NCBI RefSeq assembly: GCF_018860365.1
Contig: NZ_JAHKPO010000011.1
Coordinates: 34,493-95,804 of the forward strand
Length of the DNA: 61,312 nucleotides
Source: Arenibacter algicola
Lineage (GTDB): Bacteria; Bacteroidota; Bacteroidia; Flavobacteriales; Flavobacteriaceae
Direction of reading: 5' to 3'
Positions 8,949 to 18,234 of this stretch are shown in pieces. Both the position numbers and the translations under genes were made by a program. Positions within the stretch are counted from its first letter, which is position 1. Every line of letters begins with the position of its first letter. The notes beneath the pieces are model-generated. The model worked only from the letters and a program-made list of their open reading frames with translations, was not told the origin of the DNA and ran no database searches.

Positions 8949-9655
8949 TTGATTTGGGCTGCGGCCTCCTCGTCCAAGAACCAAATCAACTCCCCAGATG
9001 AAGGTGCTACTAAAGAAGCCGGATAACTTTCATGGCCTTCTTCCTTGGTAATTATGGACCTGACTTTTTCTGCCTTACTACTACCTGTCACTAAAAACGC
9101 AACCATTTTGGCGTTATTGATCAGCTTCCCGGTTATGGTAATCCTTCTTTGTCCCGAATCTGGATGAATAGCTACTTCACAGTTATTCGTTGAGTCCCAT
9201 AAGCCTATTTCATGTGGAAAAATAGATGCTGTATGTCCGTCATCGCCCATACCTAGGATAACCAAATCAAATTGAGGTATGCTTTCCACTATGGGCAATT
9301 CCTCTTCTAGCACTTTTCCATATCTTCCAGCCTCCAATTCCGGCAGGTCTTCTCCACGGACACGATGAATATTATCTTTGGGAATATTGATCTTGGATAA
9401 TAAGTGGTCTACCGTCATTTTGTAATTACTTTCCGAATCGGTAGGTGGAACACATCGTTCATCTCCCCAATACAAATGTACCGTTGACCAATCCACATCC
9501 TTATAATGCTCTGACATATAATCAAAGACCACCTTAGGGGTACTACCTCCGGACAAAGCTATATGGGTTGTTTTATTTTCTTTTATCAGTTCTTCCAAAT
9601 AATCGGAAAAGTTTTTGGCAACTTCCGTTTTGGTAGGAGATATATTAATATGCAT
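8945..9655 (-). CDS. pgl: 6-phosphogluconolactonase
   Basis: Protein of 236 aa in the DevB/NagB-like family. Key motifs are ALSGGSTPK (about 34-42, phosphate binding), YWGDERCVPPTDSESNY (about 84-100) and MGDDGHTASIFP (about 156-167, catalytic region). It hydrolyses 6-phosphogluconolactone to 6-phosphogluconate, step two of the oxidative pentose phosphate pathway. It follows zwf after 25 bp on the same strand and is surely co-expressed with it. The stop overlaps that of the convergent thioesterase gene within the palindrome CTAG. Confidence 0.95.
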   Translation of the reverse strand: MHINISPTKTEVAKNFSDYLEELIKENKTTHIALSGGSTPKVVFDYMSEHYKDVDWSTVHLYWGDERCVPPTDSESNYKMTVDHLLSKINIPKDNIHRVRGEDLPELEAGRYGKVLEEELPIVESIPQFDLVILGMGDDGHTASIFPHEIGLWDSTNNCEVAIHPDSGQRRITITGKLINNAKMVAFLVTGSSKAEKVRSIITKEEGHESYPASLVAPSSGELIWFLDEEAAAQIN

Positions 9656-9680
9656 CTATTATATTTTATTGAATTAATAA

Positions 9681-11213
9681 TTACTTTATAACACAGAAAC
9701 CAGGATCATCGGCCAAGTTCTCCCCGGGATTCCTCCACTTTAAGTCCCCTTCCAGTAAACGGTCCGAATTGGTTGGGCCCCAAACTCCGGAAGAATAACC
9801 ATATATGTTAACATCCGAACCATTCTTCCAATAGTCCAATATAGGATCAACAAACTCCCATGCCGCTTCCACTTCATCCGCTCTGGCATAAAGGGTAGCA
9901 TCGCCCTGCATGGCATCCAACAACAATCTTTCGTAAGCGTCCATTACATTGTTATCTGCCAGATTGGAATAGTAAAAGTCCAGATTGGCGCGTTCTACGG
10001 TAAAGCCCTGCCCTGGGACTTTCACCCCAAATTTAATAAGGATGCCTTCATCCGGTTGAATCCGAATGATCAACTGGTTGTCCTTGTTGTTCATATCCGA
10101 ATTTTTAAACACTTGGTGGTGCGGCGATTTAAAATGTATCACCACCTCTGTTACCTTGGTAGGCATTCTTTTAGCGGTACGCACATAGAAAGGAACGTCT
10201 TTCCACCTCCAGTTATCCACGAAAAATTTAATGGCGGCATAGGTCTCCGTTTTGGAATTGGGATCAACACCTTCCTCTTCCCTATACCCCTTAACTTTTT
10301 TACCATCTATAACAGATGACAGGTATTGCGCCCTTACCGTATTATTATACAAGGTTTCCTCATCGCGCATAATTCGCAATGATTTTAATGCCTTGACCTT
10401 TTCGTTCCTAATTTCCTGAGCGCTGGCATCTATTGGTGGCTCCATCACAATTAACGAGACTATCTGCAATAAATGGTTCTGGAACATATCCCGAAGCGCA
10501 CCGGATTTATCATAATACCCACCCCTTTTTTCCACGCCAACACTTTCGGCATTGGTAATTTCTATATGGTGTATGTAATTTCTGTTCCAAAGTGGTTCAA
10601 AAATACTATTGGAGAAACGGGTCACCAATAAATTCTGAACCGTTTCCTTGCCCAAATAATGGTCAATTCTATAGATCTGGGACTCCTTGAAATAAGTTTG
10701 CAGACCAATATTTAGATTTTTGGCCGTCTCCAAACTATAGCCAAATGGTTTTTCAACAATGATTCGCTTCCAACCTTCGGTTTCGTTATTCAAACCTTGC
10801 TCGGAAAGATTTTTTGCAATTAACTCGTAGAGACTGGGTGGAGTGGAAAGATAAAAAATATAGTTGCCCTCGGTACTGAATTTAGTATTTAAATCAGATA
10901 TCCTGGTGGCCAACTTACTGTATTCCTTATTGTAATCCTCGCCCAGATCCTCATAAAAAAACTTGTCGGCAAAAGTATTTATAAAATCAGAAGATGCGTC
11001 CTTTACCTTATCCTTGAGGTAAGTACTCTCCTGGACTACCTTCCTCCTAAACTCACCATCGGTCATGTTACTCCTACTTACTCCCAAAACCACGAAATTC
11101 TCAGGAAGCTGTTTTGCCTTGTACAAGTTAAATAAAGCTGGTACCAGCTTTCTAGCAGTTAAATCTCCTGATGCCCCAAAAATAACAAGCATTTGATTTG
11201 CCGTTTTATTCAT
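9681..11213 (-). CDS. zwf: Glucose-6-phosphate 1-dehydrogenase
   Basis: Protein of 510 aa, the normal length. The NADP-binding GASGDLTARK is at residues 13-22, EKPFGYSLETAKNLN follows mid-domain, and the substrate-binding RIDHYLGKE lies near 180. It oxidises glucose 6-phosphate to 6-phosphogluconolactone with NADP reduction. A TTG nine codons upstream (11240) is in frame, but the ATG at 11213 (MNKTANQ) gives the usual short N-terminus. It is divergent from gnd across about 190 bp, so one regulatory region can serve all three oxidative pathway genes. Confidence 0.95.
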   Translation of the reverse strand: MNKTANQMLVIFGASGDLTARKLVPALFNLYKAKQLPENFVVLGVSRSNMTDGEFRRKVVQESTYLKDKVKDASSDFINTFADKFFYEDLGEDYNKEYSKLATRISDLNTKFSTEGNYIFYLSTPPSLYELIAKNLSEQGLNNETEGWKRIIVEKPFGYSLETAKNLNIGLQTYFKESQIYRIDHYLGKETVQNLLVTRFSNSIFEPLWNRNYIHHIEITNAESVGVEKRGGYYDKSGALRDMFQNHLLQIVSLIVMEPPIDASAQEIRNEKVKALKSLRIMRDEETLYNNTVRAQYLSSVIDGKKVKGYREEEGVDPNSKTETYAAIKFFVDNWRWKDVPFYVRTAKRMPTKVTEVVIHFKSPHHQVFKNSDMNNKDNQLIIRIQPDEGILIKFGVKVPGQGFTVERANLDFYYSNLADNNVMDAYERLLLDAMQGDATLYARADEVEAAWEFVDPILDYWKNGSDVNIYGYSSGVWGPTNSDRLLEGDLKWRNPGENLADDPGFCVIK

Positions 11214-11402
11214 AATATAATTATTGGAAGTTTTGTTCAATTTGTTGGGAATTTAAAACTTTGGTTCTAAAAACCGTTTAATTGACTATTTTTGATTTTT
11301 GAATTATCGTGCGAAGATAAAACTAATTTAGATTATTCATTTATAAACAAGGACACTTAACAAAAGCCACTTTATTTTGTTAAATAACTTTAAGGAAAAA
11401 AC

Positions 11403-12809
11403 ATGGAAAACACATATGATTTTGGATTGATTGGCCTAGGGGTAATGGGACGTAATTTTATTTTAAACGTTGCGGATAACAACTTTTCGGCCATGGGATA
11501 CGATCTTGATGATGAAAAAGTAAATGCACTGATCGAAGAAGGACAAGACACCAAAAGAGTAAATGCCTCCACCAATATTGAACATTTCGTACAATCCTTA
11601 TCACAGCCTAGAAAAATTATGCTTTTAGTGCCTGCCGGTAAAATAGTGGACTCCGTAATTGAAAGTCTTTTGCCATATTTGGACAAGAACGACCTTATTA
11701 TAGATGGTGGAAATTCATTTTTTACCGATACCGATCGTAGGGAGACTTATTTACAAAGTAAAGGAATTCACTTTTTCGGCTCTGGTGTCTCCGGAGGTGC
11801 AAAAGGTGCCAGGCGGGGCCCCAGTATAATGCCGGGCGGAAACAAAGAAGCCTACAAGGAGGTGCAGCCTATATTTGAGGCTGTCTCTGCCAAATTTAAA
11901 GGAGAGCCATGCGTAGCCTATTTAGGCCCTAAATCTGCCGGAAACTATGTAAAAATGGTACATAACGGCATTGAGTATGGTCTAATGCAACTTACTTCCG
12001 AAATATATGACCTTCTAAAAAAGGCGGGCAAGTACAATAATGATGAACTTCATGCCATTTTTGATTCCTGGAACAAGGGTAGATTACAATCCTTTTTAAT
12101 AGAAATATCCGCTGAGATTTTTAAACAGGAAGATGACAAGGGCGATGGCAGATTGGTAGACAAGATATTGGACAAAGCCAAACAAAAGGGTACCGGTAAA
12201 TGGACATCCCAAAATGCCATGGACCTGGGTATTCCCATCCCAAGTATAGATATAGCCGTAAGTATGAGGGAAATATCGGCCTTGAAGGAAGAAAGGGTTT
12301 TGGCAGATAAGCTATACAATAGGCCAGAGCCAGCAATAATGGACAAAAAGGAAATGGCAAAATGGGCGGAGGAAGCACTTTACTTTTCCTTTATCACCAC
12401 TTATGCACAAGGACTCCATCAATTGGCAGATGCCTCCAAGGAATATGGCTACGATCTAGATCTTTCTGTAATAGCCAAAATTTGGAGAGCGGGATGTATT
12501 ATCCGCGCCGGTTTGTTGGAAGACATATCCGCGGCTTTTACCAAGGACAAGCAATTGCCAAACCTTTTGCTATCCCCACAGTTTGTTCCCAAGGTGCAAT
12601 CTACTGTAGGGGCCACTAGGAATCTTGTAGCATATGGGGCCAAAAATGGCATTCCATTGCCAGGTCTTTCCAACTCTTTAATCTATTTTGATGCCTACAC
12701 CTCTGGCAGGTTGCCTTTAAACCTTATTCAGGCGCAGCGCGATCACTTTGGTTCGCACACCTATGAAAGGACAGATATGGAAGGCATCTTCCATACGGAA
12801 TGGGAGTAA
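11403..12809 (+). CDS. gnd: 6-phosphogluconate dehydrogenase, decarboxylating
   Basis: Protein of 468 aa. N-terminal Rossmann motif GLGVMGRNF (residues 11-19), IDGGNSFF near 100, GSGVSGGAKGARRGPSIMPGG (about 127-147) and the signature KMVHNGIEYGLMQL near 180 all match family 6PGDH, with the helical C-terminal domain complete. It converts 6-phosphogluconate to ribulose 5-phosphate, CO2 and NADPH. It is divergent from zwf-pgl. A TAACTTTA box at 11385-11392 is a weak -7 candidate 10 nt before the ATG. Confidence 0.96.
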   Translation: MENTYDFGLIGLGVMGRNFILNVADNNFSAMGYDLDDEKVNALIEEGQDTKRVNASTNIEHFVQSLSQPRKIMLLVPAGKIVDSVIESLLPYLDKNDLIIDGGNSFFTDTDRRETYLQSKGIHFFGSGVSGGAKGARRGPSIMPGGNKEAYKEVQPIFEAVSAKFKGEPCVAYLGPKSAGNYVKMVHNGIEYGLMQLTSEIYDLLKKAGKYNNDELHAIFDSWNKGRLQSFLIEISAEIFKQEDDKGDGRLVDKILDKAKQKGTGKWTSQNAMDLGIPIPSIDIAVSMREISALKEERVLADKLYNRPEPAIMDKKEMAKWAEEALYFSFITTYAQGLHQLADASKEYGYDLDLSVIAKIWRAGCIIRAGLLEDISAAFTKDKQLPNLLLSPQFVPKVQSTVGATRNLVAYGAKNGIPLPGLSNSLIYFDAYTSGRLPLNLIQAQRDHFGSHTYERTDMEGIFHTEWE

Positions 12810-12839
12810 CCTATGGGAATAAAACTTTGTATTTGAATT

Positions 12840-12883
12840 TTTTTTGGGCTATTTTTAATATAACATGAAAGTAGCCCAAAAAA
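12840..12883. repeat. 12-bp inverted repeat between gnd and the next gene
   Basis: Left arm TTTTTTGGGCTA (12840-12851) and right arm TAGCCCAAAAAA (12872-12883) are perfectly complementary across a 20-nt loop. The right arm ends 6 nt before the ATG of the 93-aa gene. It may terminate gnd on the minus-like side, or fold over the start region of the next gene. Confidence 0.5.
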
Positions 12884-12889
12884 TTTAAT

Positions 12890-13171
12890 ATGAGCGGAAG
12901 CATTCAGGACATGAACAATAGAGTGAATCAGAATCGCTCTCTAAAACCTTCCAATCGAGCACGGTTTAAGGATAACAATAGGGATAATATATATTCCGAT
13001 ACCGTGCCGGCACTTACAAAATTGAACTTCAAGAAAGTATCCGAAATAGAATTAAAAAAAATAAAGGATCGGATAAAAAACAGGGCCCTTAAAGATCGTA
13101 ATAGAGAAATGTTTATTTTTCTTGTTATAGCATTAACTCTCGTTGCAACTCTTTTCATTCTCTTCAAATAA
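12890..13171 (+). CDS. Conserved small membrane protein, 93 aa
   Basis: A polar, Asn/Arg-rich N-terminus (residues 1-50), a lysine-rich amphipathic stretch (EIELKKIKDRIKNRALKDRN) and one C-terminal membrane helix (about 74-92). This is a tail-anchored layout with the charged part probably facing the cytoplasm. I recognise no named domain. It is coding by its regular composition and clean start after gnd. Function unknown. Confidence 0.65.
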   Translation: MSGSIQDMNNRVNQNRSLKPSNRARFKDNNRDNIYSDTVPALTKLNFKKVSEIELKKIKDRIKNRALKDRNREMFIFLVIALTLVATLFILFK

Positions 13172-13454
13172 ACGCATATCGTCTTTATTAAGTTCCCTAC
13201 CTAAGACAGCTTCAAATTGTTCCTATAAAATTAAAATATGGTTGCCATATCCCGGCTTCCTCTGCCTTCCACCACCTAATATCACACAAAATTCAATAAA
13301 AAATTTCCCTAAGAACAAAGTTTAGGTGATGACAACCTTCATCATAGATCGAATTTTATGTTGATCATTAAAAATGCCTTTTACCGAAAAAACAGTTCCA
13401 ATAAGAATGAAGTCCCATATTTTAATTTAATTTTACCCACTAATATTTGAATCT
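13172..13454. other. Intergenic region without a supported gene
   Basis: AT-rich and 283 bp long. One open frame (13143-13325, plus) overlaps the end of the preceding gene, has low-complexity content, and is judged spurious. A TAATATTTG stretch just before 13455 is a poor promoter match. I see no clear terminator or RNA. Confidence 0.4.
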
Positions 13455-14642
13455 ATGAACCCTTCTGCCACCGGTTGGATAGATAAGTTTGGGTATCTGG
13501 TAAAGGACAATAACGACTATTTTAACTCCTTTGAAGAATTATATGCCCTACTCAAGAGTACCGGATTTGTTTATGGGATTAATCTGGATATACCCCCATT
13601 TATAATTAGAGAGGTTCCCTTGTCCGAGGATGAAAAAGCCAAGATCAATTTAATAACCGCACTCTATTTCACCTACAAGCTTAAAAACAACGAACCCAAT
13701 TTCGAAGCTTTCCTTGGTTATATCTTTAAGTTCTATAAAGATTTGGGGATTAACAGAATTTCGTTTTTGAACAAATTTCTTACGGGTAAAAAAACGTCTT
13801 CCAAACTGGAAAACCTTTTGAACTCAAGAATCTACCTAGAGGACAATGTAATAAGTAAGACCTTCAATAAAATCATAACCAATTCGTTGCTTTTTATAGA
13901 TGTTCTAAGCTTTAAAAGATATCTTGAAGGTGAAACTTCAATAAAGGAATATGCCCAACGCCTGGAACATATCACCATAAATGTTACATATCATACCTTA
14001 AATTCCAAAGAGAAAAATAAGAGTGACGAAAAACTGGCGCAACTTTTTGCCTCCTCGCTGACCTTTATTGAAAGCGTAAAACAGGATTTTGATGGCTCCT
14101 ATAGAGATGAATTGGTCAACAAATATTCCGGTTCGGAAAATAGGTATTTTCTGGATGTTGCCTGCTTAACGGTATGGGAAGACCAGTCATTGGATTACAC
14201 CGAATCCGACTTTATTTTTGGCTTGGGCAGGGACCTTGGTTTTGACCAAAATGAAATAGCAAAATCACTACAGGATGTTACCGGATTTTTTCAATTGAAT
14301 GCCGACAAAATACCCCATCTTAAGGACCACAATTTAGCTGTCCAATTTTACGATAGCATGTCCAAAATAGTAAACAAACTTATCCTCAGAAATAGCAAAC
14401 GTCTACAAAAGGAACTTTCTGAAAGTAAGGAATTGGTTACCCTATTATCCAAATCAACGGTGAAGGATCTTAGCCCGGAAGAGAAGAAAAAAGTGCAAAA
14501 TCAACTCGTTGATATTTTTAAAAGTATTCCTTCGCTAGCCATTTTCATACTTCCCGGCGGAGCAGTTTTATTACCCATATTCATTAAATTAATTCCGAAA
14601 CTACTACCTTCCTCTTTTGACGACAACAGGGTTGAAGAATAG
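13455..14642 (+). CDS. LETM1-related biofilm-associated protein
   Basis: Protein of 395 aa, mostly alpha-helical and soluble, ending in a hydrophobic segment SIPSLAIFILPGGAVLLPIF (about 359-378) that resembles the membrane and PGG part of the mitochondrial LETM1 family. Bacteroidota homologs carry the name LETM1-related biofilm-associated protein, which is an association rather than a mechanism. No enzyme motif is visible. It appears monocistronic and is convergent with the LytTR regulator at 14734. Confidence 0.8.
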   Translation: MNPSATGWIDKFGYLVKDNNDYFNSFEELYALLKSTGFVYGINLDIPPFIIREVPLSEDEKAKINLITALYFTYKLKNNEPNFEAFLGYIFKFYKDLGINRISFLNKFLTGKKTSSKLENLLNSRIYLEDNVISKTFNKIITNSLLFIDVLSFKRYLEGETSIKEYAQRLEHITINVTYHTLNSKEKNKSDEKLAQLFASSLTFIESVKQDFDGSYRDELVNKYSGSENRYFLDVACLTVWEDQSLDYTESDFIFGLGRDLGFDQNEIAKSLQDVTGFFQLNADKIPHLKDHNLAVQFYDSMSKIVNKLILRNSKRLQKELSESKELVTLLSKSTVKDLSPEEKKKVQNQLVDIFKSIPSLAIFILPGGAVLLPIFIKLIPKLLPSSFDDNRVEE

Positions 14643-14733
14643 CCCAAAATTGCTCAAAAACACTACTATAAGAAAAACCTATAATTGATTATTTTCAACT
14701 TTAATATACTTAAAATCAATTATTTAAATATAC

Positions 14734-15489
14734 TTACTCCAACCATAACTTAAAGTCTTTCACTCTTTCCCTACTTACTATTATTTCTTGTTCATTATAG
14801 CGGTTTAATTTGATTTCCAACCTAGAATTGGTGTAAGAAACAATATCTTTTATATGACTTATGTTCACGTAGAACTTTCTGCTCACCCTAAAAAAGGAGT
14901 TGGGGTGAAGTTCCGATTCCAAGTTTTCCAGGGTAAGATCCAATAGATAATTTCTACCATCGATAGTGGCTGCATAGGTACCTTTGTTCTCACTGTAGAA
15001 ACATTCTATCTCCTCTGCATTGATAATTTTTAGATGCTGCCCTACCCTCACAGTAAACCTCTTTTTGTACTCCCGCTCCAAAGGGTTTACCAACAACTTT
15101 TTTATGTCTTCAAAATCGAGGGTCATTTTCTGTTTTTCAGGCCTAAAAACAAGGTACTTTTTTACGGCAATTTCCAACTCTTCATCATCTATGGGTTTCA
15201 ACAAATAATCGATGCTATTCAACTTAAATGCCTGCAACGCATATTCATCATATGCAGTAGTGAAAATTACCGAACTTTGTATATCAACGGCCTCGAAGAT
15301 CTCAAACGATAATCCGTCCGAAAGCTGAATATCCAAAAAAATTAAATCTGGATGATTGTTTTCCCGAAACCAAATAATGGCCTCCTCAACAGAATGGAGC
15401 ATAGTGGACACCCCTACCTTCAAATTGGTCAATAATCGACCTAATCTTCTTGCGGCCGGTTTTTCATCTTCAATAATGATTGCATTCAT
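14734..15489 (-). CDS. LytTR-family response regulator
   Basis: Protein of 251 aa. The N-terminal receiver domain has the acidic pair EDE (7-9), phospho-acceptor Asp53 (FLDIQLSDG) and conserved Lys in LLKPID near 105. The C-terminal LytTR DNA-binding domain runs from about 150 (NAEEIECFYSENKGTYA) to the end. It lies downstream of the 2TM proteins and the LytS-type kinase on the same strand, which makes that kinase its likely partner. It probably activates its own locus or membrane-linked genes, as LytTR regulators often do. Confidence 0.92.
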   Translation of the reverse strand: MNAIIIEDEKPAARRLGRLLTNLKVGVSTMLHSVEEAIIWFRENNHPDLIFLDIQLSDGLSFEIFEAVDIQSSVIFTTAYDEYALQAFKLNSIDYLLKPIDDEELEIAVKKYLVFRPEKQKMTLDFEDIKKLLVNPLEREYKKRFTVRVGQHLKIINAEEIECFYSENKGTYAATIDGRNYLLDLTLENLESELHPNSFFRVSRKFYVNISHIKDIVSYTNSRLEIKLNRYNEQEIIVSRERVKDFKLWLE

Positions 15490-15541
15490 TTTAATTGGCT
15501 AATTGGTTTTTGTTTGATTGCTATGGCACTATATTATCTTC

Positions 15542-15859
15542 TTATTCCTCCATGTATTTCCGCATCTGCCTTTCCTCCCACTTCCTAAAAAATCCAGGTT
15601 TCAATTTCAGAAAATAAACTCCGACCACCACGAGGATCACCCCCCAAATAACTGGAATAAGAACCATATTCCATTCCATCCAATTTAAAAAACCCTGATC
15701 CTCAACTCCGTTGGCGGTAAAAAAATCAAGGAGCCTTCCTTTAAAAATCAAAAGAAGAGCATTCATAACCAGATAAATAGCAATATGTGCGTAAAAATTT
15801 TTAAGATTATCCACTCGCTTTTTAGCCTTAATGTACTTTTCCAAGTTATTCCTATCCAT
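15542..15859 (-). CDS. 2TM domain-containing membrane protein (copy 1)
   Basis: Protein of 105 aa with a basic helix (KYIKAKKRVDNLKNFYAHIA), two membrane helices (about 28-45 and 68-90) and the closing motif KWEERQMRKYMEE. The same frame of helix, two membrane spans and WEER..(K/R)YME occurs in the next two genes and in the C-terminus of the kinase at 16587. It is 5 bp from copy 2, so the genes form one operon. Biochemical function unknown; the layout suggests a partner or modulator of the kinase. Confidence 0.85.
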   Translation of the reverse strand: MDRNNLEKYIKAKKRVDNLKNFYAHIAIYLVMNALLLIFKGRLLDFFTANGVEDQGFLNWMEWNMVLIPVIWGVILVVVGVYFLKLKPGFFRKWEERQMRKYMEE

Positions 15860-15864
15860 TTGCG

Positions 15865-16194
15865 CTATTTGTATTTTTCAACTTCCCGTTTCTCTTTCTC
15901 CATGTATCTTTGGATCTGCCTTTCTTCCCAATCCTTGTTGAAAAATGGATTATAAGAAAAAACCTTTAAGCCATGAAACAGTAAACCTACGCCCCAAAAC
16001 AACCACACTGCAAAAGTTTCAAAGTCCCAAAATGCCTCCAGAAAGGAATCGCCATTGCTGATGTCACCTATAATCTTAGCCGTTGTAATAAATACATTTA
16101 CAGCAAGATATACCACAAGATGAACATAAAACCCCTTTAATTCCGCTACGTGTTTTTTGGCGCGCTCCAATTTATTTTGCTTATCAATATCCAT
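15865..16194 (-). CDS. 2TM domain-containing membrane protein (copy 2)
   Basis: Protein of 109 aa: KLERAKKHVAELKGFYVHLVVY, two membrane spans, then FNKDWEERQIQRYMEKEKRE. The ATG at 16194 overlaps the TAA of copy 3 by one base (TAATG), the usual stop-start coupling, so I prefer it to an in-frame start at 16203. It differs from its neighbours in a longer loop between the two spans (about 45-70), where NGDSFLEAFWDFETF sits. Confidence 0.85.
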   Translation of the reverse strand: MDIDKQNKLERAKKHVAELKGFYVHLVVYLAVNVFITTAKIIGDISNGDSFLEAFWDFETFAVWLFWGVGLLFHGLKVFSYNPFFNKDWEERQIQRYMEKEKREVEKYK

Positions 16195-16496
16195 TATTTC
16201 CACCTGTTTTTTCTTTCATCCTCCTGCATATACTCTTGAATTTTCCGTTCTTCCCAGTTCTTTCCAAAGAAAGGGTTCAAACCAAAAACCTTTACGGCAT
16301 GAAACACCAAGCCAATTCCCCAACCAAAGGCCGCCCAAAGAAACCAGGGGTACCGCCATTGATTGGTCCAGTAGTTAAGGGCCGCCAGAAACCCGATAAA
16401 AACAAAATAGGACATTAGGCTCATATAAAACTTCTTAATGGCACCAACCCTTTCTTTGGCCCTGAAATATTTGTTTTCCTTATCTATATTTTCCAT
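16194..16496 (-). CDS. 2TM domain-containing membrane protein (copy 3)
   Basis: Protein of 100 aa, from MENIDKENKY. It is the copy closest to the kinase C-terminus: both share FYxxLxSY, a WGxGxxxHxxxVFGxNP stretch and GKNWEERKIQ(E/K)YM. A start six codons upstream (16514) is possible; I chose 16496 because the other copies begin directly before this motif. A minus-strand TATTTTTG at 16540-16547 could be its own promoter, separating the 2TM genes from the kinase. Confidence 0.85.
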   Translation of the reverse strand: MENIDKENKYFRAKERVGAIKKFYMSLMSYFVFIGFLAALNYWTNQWRYPWFLWAAFGWGIGLVFHAVKVFGLNPFFGKNWEERKIQEYMQEDERKNRWK

Positions 16497-16586
16497 TATT
16501 TGATTTTTATTCAAAATTCGTGACCTGTATAGTATTTTTCAAAAATAAGATCCTGAAATGTTGATTTTATAGGATGGACCGTAACC

Positions 16587-17924
16587 CTAAAAATCTTCAT
16601 CTTCCATATACTTCTGAATTTTCCTTTCCTCCCAGTTTTTCCCTAAGAGCGGATTGTAACCAAAAACTTCCATACCATGAAGCGCTACACCAAATCCCCA
16701 TCCAACAGCAGGGAAAAGTACCCATGGAAAACTCGTAGTGTTATAATTGAGTATAGCCAATAAGGGCAATACTACACAATAGGATATTAGATTGCCATAA
16801 AACCCCTTAATCGCCTCTACCTGTTCTTTGGCTTTTTGATAGCGTTTGTCCTCTAAAAATGTTTCATGCGTTTCCTTAATCCCTATTCTTTCCGTTAGTA
16901 TTGGGAGCTTGACCGTAAATTCCGAAGCAGATTTATTGACCTGAACCTCCCTACTGGACAACATTTGGTAACGTTCCTGTATATTCCTGAGCCCAACCCC
17001 ACTACTTTTTTTAACGACCTGCTTCTCCTGTAGATTATTCGATACACAAAGCATACCCCCTTCCTCATATACGCGTATCCGCAAGGGTCTTGCAACCGTT
17101 ACCACGTTATGCTTAACCGCATTTTCCAACAAGAGCTGTAGGGACAAGGGAACTATTTTTGCCTCGGCATCACTGCATTTCCCAGGGATATCAAAAACTA
17201 TACTATCCTCAAATCTCATTTTCAACAACCTTACATAAGTTTCAGCAAAGGCAAGTTCTTCGTCCACGGTTACCAAGTCTTTGTTCTTCTGCTCCAATAC
17301 ATATCGATATACCTTTGAAAGGGAAGTTGTGAATTTTTGAGCTTGAAGGGGATCCTCCTCAATTAAACTGGTAAGCACGTTTAAACTATTGAACAAAAAA
17401 TGTGGATCCAATTGATTTTTAAGGGCATCGAACTTGGCAGAGGCAGTACCTGCAATTATTTTCTGCTCCTTTACCTTGTTCTCCTGCCGATGTTTAAAGT
17501 ACCAAGCCAAATAAAACAGTGCAGAAATTAAAATCGCCAAAAACAGCGAAACTTTGTATTGCCCTGGCTCCTCATTTGCCAAAAAATCCAACAGAGGCAT
17601 TTTTCCAATCCCTACCCTAAGAATTAAACGGGAGAGGAATATCCCCGCCAAGGAGAACGCAATGTTGCCGGAAATCGCAAATAACAAGCGTTTCCCCCTG
17701 TATATCTGCTGCCCATATTTAATTATAAGAAATTGAATCCAATACGCATTCACCATATAAAGGATTACAGTAAAAATCATATTGGCGTAATACTCCTGAA
17801 AAGCCCGCTCAACACTAAAGCCGCCATCGAATTCTCCCATAAAAAAGAAAACAGCGAGAAACACAAAATATAACAATGTACCTATAAACAGTGCATTTCC
17901 TATATGTTTAATAAACCGCATCAT
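16587..17924 (-). CDS. LytS-like sensor histidine kinase with C-terminal 2TM domain
   Basis: Protein of 445 aa. Four hydrophobic spans occupy about residues 10-140. The His_kinase domain follows with phospho-His175 in LDPHFLFNSLN, and then an ATPase domain (LLLENAVKHN near 265; SSGVGLRNIQERY near 310). After the catalytic part, residues 360-445 are a full 2TM domain ending in GKNWEERKIQKYMEDEDF, homologous to the three small proteins encoded downstream. It should autophosphorylate and pass phosphate to the LytTR regulator at 14734. No extracytoplasmic sensing domain is seen, so the stimulus may be sensed in the membrane. Confidence 0.92.
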   Translation of the reverse strand: MMRFIKHIGNALFIGTLLYFVFLAVFFFMGEFDGGFSVERAFQEYYANMIFTVILYMVNAYWIQFLIIKYGQQIYRGKRLLFAISGNIAFSLAGIFLSRLILRVGIGKMPLLDFLANEEPGQYKVSLFLAILISALFYLAWYFKHRQENKVKEQKIIAGTASAKFDALKNQLDPHFLFNSLNVLTSLIEEDPLQAQKFTTSLSKVYRYVLEQKNKDLVTVDEELAFAETYVRLLKMRFEDSIVFDIPGKCSDAEAKIVPLSLQLLLENAVKHNVVTVARPLRIRVYEEGGMLCVSNNLQEKQVVKKSSGVGLRNIQERYQMLSSREVQVNKSASEFTVKLPILTERIGIKETHETFLEDKRYQKAKEQVEAIKGFYGNLISYCVVLPLLAILNYNTTSFPWVLFPAVGWGFGVALHGMEVFGYNPLLGKNWEERKIQKYMEDEDF

Positions 17925-17976
17925 TAAGTCTTATTTGTAATCCATTTTAACATAATCCCGGAAATTCATCCCTCCG

Positions 17977-18234
17977 TTATCGACACATATGGAAGGCACC
18001 CGGCTTAAAGTTAGCAAAAAGTTTCCACGACGGTTCAAGATCTACTGTAACATAACGGACACCCTGTTTACTGTACAAAGATTCCGCCGCAAATATTTCC
18101 GGCATCACTTTAGATTCATTACTGCATTGATTTACAGTATAAAAAGTGCAATTATCTACTAATTCACTTTCATTATGAGCCGCCGCCAATTCATTGACGA
18201 CGGTTGCCAGGATTATCAATATGACTTTATGCAT
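17977..18234 (-). CDS. Putative small exported protein, 85 aa
   Basis: The first 19 residues (MHKVILIILATVVNELAAA) read as a signal peptide, and the mature part has three Cys (positions about 29, 37, 84) and no family I recognise. There is no membrane span after the signal. It is upstream of the kinase gene by about 50 bp on the same strand. Start and coding status are uncertain, since short frames with a signal-like N-terminus also arise by chance. Confidence 0.4.
   Translation of the reverse strand: MHKVILIILATVVNELAAAHNESELVDNCTFYTVNQCSNESKVMPEIFAAESLYSKQGVRYVTVDLEPSWKLFANFKPGAFHMCR

Noticed and set aside
13143..13325. 60-aa plus-strand frame
   Set aside because: Overlaps the end of the 93-aa gene in another frame and has low-complexity content.
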